From Panorpa germanica (taxonomy: Eukaryota; Arthropoda; Insecta; Mecoptera; Panorpidae): a DNA stretch of 64,000 nt. Under the pieces are notes generated by a model that saw only the letters and a list, made by a program, of their open reading frames with translations, did no database searches and was not told the DNA's origin. The stretch lies in assembly GCA_963678705.1 (NCBI GenBank), contig OY783223.1, positions 496,001-560,000 on the forward strand. Reading direction: 5' to 3'. Both the position numbers and the translations under genes were made by a program. Positions 58,865 through 64,000 of this stretch are shown here, in pieces. Position 1 is the stretch's first letter, and every line of letters begins with the position of its first letter.

Positions 58865-59271
58865 AAAAATTTGAACTTATTAACGCATAGGTTTAACCTT
58901 ACCCTTTAATACTTTATTATCTTTGATAAAATGTATTTTAGTAAGTCATGTTTTTGAATTATTTTATACAATAAAATCACTTGCCTACATTCGGATGCGG
59001 TGAAGAATCGGGCAGAGGGGAAATGGTGGGGGTACTTTCACAGATAGTTTAAAGGTGCGGATTTCTATGCATGTGTGCATATTGTTTGTGCGGATGAAGA
59101 TTTTGTGTAGTATGCGTGTAGCTTATCTGGAGTATGCTATGCTGTATGTTATCTCTCTCATTTATCAATAACATTTACAGGCTCTAAAGTTGGTGTCGTT
59201 CTAAGTTATTTAAGAAACTGAATAGCCCACATCTCTGATTCATTTTAACATACCAGCGTTCACCCCGTCGG

Positions 59272-60912
59272 CAGGGCCGTCTTTAACCTATTGGAGGCCC
59301 TGGGCATGTTAGGATAATGGGGCCCCTATGACTTTGACAGAACACTATTTTGTTAGAATAGTCAAAGAAACTAGATAAACAAGGTTAAATTTAACAATCA
59401 CATGAAACGAATAGATAAATGTAATATAGTCCACAAAAGTAACTCTTTTAACATTTACAGATTAGTGCTTAAAAATCTATGTTATTTGAAGAGGAACCCT
59501 TCTAGATTTCAGATGGGCAAAATCGTTAATCACTTCTTCAAAATCTATGCTTTTTAGCACATCAGATTCTATGGACATCAGCGACAAATTGGTTAATCTC
59601 TCTTGAAGCATTGTACTTCTTAATTCATTTTTAATTCTTTTAATTTGGAGAAGGAGCGTTCTCCACTGCAGTTAGTTACCATCACGCTTAAAAAGCGATT
59701 CTCAATGCGATTTCTACATTTGGAAATGTGTCTTCAATTTTGTTTTCTTTCAAAAGTTGATATATTTTTAATATACAATCCTTATTTTCACTGTCATCAA
59801 TTTTCAAGTAATTCTGTTAAATGCAAACATTCTATTTCTAACTCTTTCTCATTAACATCTTCATAATAAAATTCAGCAAATTCTTTGCAACTTTGTCTCT
59901 TTGTCTTCAGAATTGAGAGTTTTCAAGCGAAAAAATAAATCAAAACGTTTACTGATATTCTTATACGAATTTAATCGCTGTTTAGACGTCGAAAAAAAAT
60001 TCTCAAGGACATCCACACAATTTGTTCATGGAAACTCAAGGTATTAAGAAGGAGGATTTGGATCCATCATACCACACTTATTTAGTACGAAAAGAATCGT
60101 CATGTTGCGAATGCCTTCTCTGTCTATATTGCGAATGGATATTTGACAAATTATTGTTTTTATGTAGAATATACGGAAGTAATAATGAAGAAGTCTTCAT
60201 TTATAATAAAAAAACCTCAATGTGAACTGAAGTTCTCAAAAAAACAAATCTATCAGATCACAAATTCCATTGTTTTATTAAAATTCATTGTAAATAAATA
60301 AAATATGTACATATTATTAGCATTTATATTAGACTGGGCCAAAAAAAATCAAGTATTTTTTTTTTAAAGGTACATTGAAAATCTTATTCGGGATGTCAAA
60401 AAAAAAATTTTGAGAAAGTTTGACCCCTTAAAATCAAAATTAACAGGTCTATCATCGCAATTTTAGATTTTTATTCTTCTTTCAAATTCTGTTTTAAGAA
60501 CTTCTAAACCATCAAGCTAAAAAAATTGAACTATATTTATGCTTATAGGAAATTAAATGCTCTACAAAAAATGATGAGTGTACTACTGATGATTTTTCTT
60601 TAAAATGGGTATGTGCTTAGTATACCATTATATATTTAAATTTATCTAAGCATGCTGAAGTCGGAAAGCCTAATTTTTGGGCGAGAGTAGAATAGCTTCA
60701 CGCATTTACGAGTAAAAGCGAGTAAGTTGGTATTTTAGTCAGTAATTTAGGTTCGATTTCTTCGAATCAAATAAGTTTTTTGGTAATAAATATTGGTTAT
60801 CGTTTGATGATCTGACAGGAACTAGGAACTTTGTATTTGATCTGAGGGGGGCCCTATCGATCGCGGGGCCCTGGGCACTTGCCCAAAGTGCCCAATGGGA
60901 AAGAGGGGTCTG
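59272..60912 (-). mobile_element. hAT element (hAT-3) inserted in repeat R
   Basis: Ends CAGGGCCGTCTTTAACC and (reverse complement of right end) CAGACCCCTCTTTCCC, flanked by cccgtcgg (59264-59271) and cccgtcgc (60913-60920), an 8-bp duplication with one change. Terminal regions are GC-rich (ggccctgggcac). 1641 bp, with the 3' part of a transposase on the minus strand. Confidence 0.88.
59477..60020 (-). pseudogene. hAT-3 transposase, C-terminal half only
   Basis: Ends at TAG 59477-59479. The last ~75 residues are a well-preserved hAT dimerisation domain (TNCSGERSFSKLKRIKNELR, LQERLTNLSLMSIESDVL, FEEVINDFAHLKSRR). Upstream to about 60020 come SYKNISKRFDLFFRL and similar ZMYM1-like pieces with stops and frame changes. 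The N-terminus and catalytic centre are absent. Confidence 0.88.
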
Positions 60913-61105
60913 CCCGTCGCAAAGCAACGTCTGTTCTATATATGTATGGTTGAGTTGAATTCAATGTAATAATTTGTAATTTCATTTCAAATTATTATTC
61001 CATTTTGAAATTGATATATTTGGCTTGAATATAATAATGAACAGGTGTTCAATATTAAAAATATATAACCTAAATATAAAAAAAACAATTGTTTCAATTT
61101 TATTT

Positions 61106-61948
61106 TGTTTCAAACACACATACTACAGGCACTATACCTTGTTTTCTTGTGTTCAAATCCATCACTCGTATATTCCAATATGCGTCATACGGGAATCGAC
61201 TTTATCTCATTGCTATCGAGCACACATTTGAGATAACAGTTTATCGCTGTTTATCAGTTTGAAACAAATGTATCAAATGAATAATTCTCTCATTCAGCAA
61301 AATAAGTAAAAAAGATTAATTAACTTTGTGACAACTGGACTTCTCGTGTGTTTTGTGTTTTCGTAATAAATTAGTTCGAACGTTCCAGACTGCTCTGCAC
61401 ATTTAATAAATAGGTCATCTTATGTCACATTATTAACCGTGAAAAGGTAAATGATTTTATTTGAACATTATTGTCAATTGGTGGTGCCTTCTTATCTTGT
61501 AATAAAGAAACCAGAAGATTCAGAATCAAATATCATAGCGCTGGCAGCTATCGCGGCAACCCATAAAGTTTACATATATAGGCCTGATATATAAGGCAAC
61601 GATAAATAAATTCGATTACTTATGGGCCAGTTAAATAAGGATTTAACCTCGGAATGAGAGGTAATAAGTTAAAAACTTGTACAAAAGTTTGTTTTAATAT
61701 TTTATAAGTCCCCTAAAACACTTCACAGTGTAGGGTGTACGTAATTGAATTTTTGCAGATATCTTGTTTCCTTTGCTCTAAATAACTTAGAGAGTTATTA
61801 GAGTAGAGTGTACCATCCCGAGATATAGCGCAGAGAGTAAAAACCGCGCATTCGTATATAGTGTAATAGATAGACAATGCAAGTTACTACTGCACTTTAT
61901 GATAGAAATGTGAAATTTGGTAAAATGAAAGAGTTTAATGAAAACATA
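61106..61948. other. AT-rich intergenic stretch, no gene seen
   Basis: I find no coding sequence, repeat ends or RNA gene here. Confidence 0.4.
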
Positions 61949-61959
61949 GTTTATCTATA

Positions 61960-62222
61960 TTTTTTTTTTTATTTACAAGAATATTACCACTAAGCGTGGC
62001 TTATCTAGTAATTTTTGTATAAAAAAAGATAAATATAATTGTTCAGTTCTAGTCCACTGACTAGTTCTAAAATATTAAAAACCACGTGTGTGGTTTGTAG
62101 TAGCAGAATCACAGGGTCAAGTCTTCCGGCTTGGTCCTCTTCAATCTGCGCAGATTCTCTCTGTTATTAAGCAGCTGCAGAATTTCTTCATTCTGGTGGT
62201 TCTGCAGTCGCAGTAGATGACT
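61960..62222 (-). mobile_element. Short 5'-truncated Jockey-type LINE with target duplication
   Basis: On the minus strand a 39-codon frame ends NEEILQLLNNRENLRRLKRT + KPEDLTL and a stop (62109-62111), matching the H.N....LL......RRLKR..P.DL end of Jockey-type ORF2. About 140 bp of 3' UTR and an AAATAAA(A)n tail follow. An 11-bp duplication GTTTATCTATA flanks it (61949-61959 and 62223-62233). Confidence 0.85.
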
Positions 62223-62634
62223 GTTTATCTATATAAAATATTAAAACAAATATCTCATTCCGAGATTTACCCCTTTTTTCGTCTGAAATAATCGGGCTAT
62301 TATTATATTCTACGGAATTCACAGACACCATGATATTGTAGAAATAAAATATTCATAAGAGAAAGGTTCGCACATAAAATATAATATTTATAGTACATAG
62401 CCATGTGTACTTATGGCTTATTATCCATAAAGAAATTGGTTTTTACGTAAAAATGTTATTTAACATTTTATTGCAAGAATTATAAAATAAGCCTAATCTA
62501 GAATAATAGAATCGTAAACGATTCTTTCTTTATCTATTTTATAAATCATAAGAAGACCTTTTTAAGGATTTAAATATTCTTAAGTAATTTAAGCGACCAT
62601 ATATTAATTACACCACACGGAAATGCAGAAGCAG

Positions 62635-62760
62635 TGCGTCTCCAAAGTAAGACAAGACGTCATGGGAGGGGAGGGCGGTCATGAGGTCGTGAATCGTGAC
62701 GTCACAACAGGAGGAGGGGTCTCTCAATGCGGGACAAAATGGCGGGGGCGTTATAAAATT
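62635..62760. promoter_or_regulatory. GC-rich stretch with CRE-type sites
   Basis: A locally GC-rich island in AT-rich DNA with the palindrome GTGACGTCAC (62696-62705), a second GACGTCA (62657-62663) and several CpGs, ending aaaATGGCGGGGGCG. It looks like a promoter for a nearby gene on either strand, possibly the one with a candidate exon at 63716. No transcript evidence is available from sequence alone. Confidence 0.35.
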
Positions 62761-63539
62761 ATGAAATTTGTGTAGCGTAACTTATAAACCTCTTACAACC
62801 GTAAAATTAAAACATGTTTATATTAATTACTAGGTTTATTATTGTTAGAAATAATTAGGGTGTTCGGGGGTTCTAACATTAATTATTAATAGGTTTTATT
62901 TAAGTAAAATGTGACATGAATTTAGGAGTAGGTAAACTGAATATAAACGGGTATAATATAAATGCGTACGAATAAATGTTATATTCATTTAAAAAAATTC
63001 TATTTAAAATAACAGAAACAAAAGTTCGCACTAAGAATACTTTTCAGTACGATATTTAAACACATGTATATTTCGGGCCAACGACATACTGGCGTGCACT
63101 TCAGCTTGACGCAAGACGGCTATGTGTTCGAGTTCGATCTCTGGATTGATTTTTATGATGTCGTTGGTCATCATTTATAGGATTCAGGATTAGAAATAGT
63201 CCGACGATATATATATTTAATTTTATTGTTTTTGTTTTAATGATGGCCTCCTCCTCCACTCTCCTTTCTACTCTCCTCAATAATTTTTCTTAGCATTTCG
63301 CCTTCAGTGTTACCTGATGTATGTATGTATATATCATATAAGGATCTTAAATCGCAGATTTACTAATAAAACACTACTATGTTTATCAACTAAGTATATT
63401 AAACGAATTTTACAATTTAGCTTTTGACTATACAAACAAAACCATCTTCAGGTGCCAATTGTTGTTATACATAAAATATACTTTAAAATTTATAAACTTT
63501 GGTTTAAACTGTTGAATAGTCCCTCCATGTTGAAATTAA

Positions 63540-63542
<3 letters not shown>

Positions 63543-63630
<88 letters not shown>
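63543..63630. repeat. (AT)n microsatellite
   Basis: About 88 bp of uninterrupted AT dinucleotides, expected to be highly length-variable. Confidence 0.98.
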
Positions 63631-63632
<2 letters not shown>

Positions 63633-63715
63633 ATTCTCTATTTATTTATTCTTATTTGTTCCAGATACAGTGTGATTAAAGTGTAATTGCAGAACAAATT
63701 TTCAGTTGGCAAGAA

Positions 63716-63774
63716 ATGGCTTCTTTAACAAACTGTGCTCTGTATTTTGTGCAAAATGCTTACCACCTGCTTAG
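63716..63774 (+). CDS. Possible first coding exon of a gene leaving the window
   Basis: A T-rich tract and AG (ttgttccag, ending 63664) precede a short leader, then ATG in good context (caagaaATGg), 19 codons (MASLTNCALYFVQNAYHLL) and a donor AG/GTAACT. The exon would end in phase 2. I do not recognise the product, and the next exon would lie beyond or near the window edge (an acceptor-like gattag at about 63917 leads to a stop within 12 codons). Confidence 0.3.
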
Positions 63775-64000
63775 GTAACTATACACTTCGTATATCTGCT
63801 TAAATATAACTAATTTTGTTAGGTACTATAATTTAAATGTAGTGTTTATTTTAGTATTAGATTGCAATGTTGAGTTAAAAGTTTAATTAGATATTGGTTT
63901 GTATTGTATTTGATTAGGGCCGCTTGTAAGCAAAGGCAACATCCACGTGTCTAGGAACCATAGGCCCGTTTCACAAAAGAAAAATTGTTTCAGAATAAAT

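Larger units (their letters stand above)
54560..61105 (+). repeat. Interspersed repeat R, copy B, split by Copia and hAT-3
   Basis: Three pieces (54560-54667, 58870-59263, 60921-61105) line up in order with copy A at 20310-21060. The first gap is filled by a Copia element and the second by a hAT element, each with its own target duplication. Confidence 0.85.

Noticed and set aside
62109-62228. Terminal exon of a minus-strand host gene
   Set aside because: Flanking 11-bp duplications, A-rich tail and Jockey-type C-terminus show a LINE fragment.
63100-63180. tRNA-like B box (gttcgagttcgatctctgg), possible tRNA or SINE
   Set aside because: No matching A box or cloverleaf could be drawn; a similar weak match at 49830 also lacks the other arms.

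Overview
This window is AT-rich, intron-rich and crowded with transposons, and it reads as nuclear DNA of an insect. I cannot name the order from the sequence. The support is the TE mix (mariner, hAT, PIF/Harbinger, Copia, Helitron, Jockey-type and R1-type LINEs) and an NFX1-type zinc finger helicase gene (ZNFX1) whose protein matches the animal family along its whole length.

The only complete host gene I can support is ZNFX1 on the + strand, from 17135 to 43643. I assembled it from 13 coding exons. Every junction has AG acceptors and GT donors, and every phase matches (19+123+653+377+163+168+1939+143+152+1023+276+296+665 = 5997 nt). This gives 1998 residues and a stop. The product has a basic N-terminus, a helical N-terminal region, an Upf1-like SF1 helicase core, a row of NFX1-type zinc fingers and a C-terminal RZ-type finger. 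The first coding exon is only 19 nt, about 375 bp downstream of a kappaB-like/GATA motif pair. The introns hold two deleted mariners, a Harbinger relic, antisense LINEs, a 41-bp minisatellite and a 59-bp duplication, but no exon is broken.

Left flank (1-17 kb): a TE nest. A long inverted repeat has arms at 1-557 and 12972-13487. A Jockey-type LINE is split by a hAT element with an 8-bp TSD. A ZMYM1/DUF4371-type hAT transposase relic is split by a Harbinger-like MITE with a 3-bp TSD. A deleted relative of that hAT lies just upstream of ZNFX1. At 3.3-3.5 kb (- strand) there is a candidate exon for a small secreted peptide.

Right flank (43.6-64 kb): a third copy of the ZMYM-type hAT with the transposase N-terminus; a second member of the secreted-peptide family (47094), whose exon end runs into a 1.7-kb array of ~142-bp units rich in GATC; a hAT C-terminal fragment; Helitron pieces; a Jockey-type LINE; then an old repeat interrupted first by a Copia element (identical LTRs, open frame, reverse transcriptase core missing) and then by another hAT. 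The last 1.5 kb has a GC-rich stretch with CRE-type sites, an (AT)n microsatellite and a possible first exon of a gene running off the window.

There are no prokaryotic features, no CRISPR array, and no rRNA or tRNA gene that I can support.
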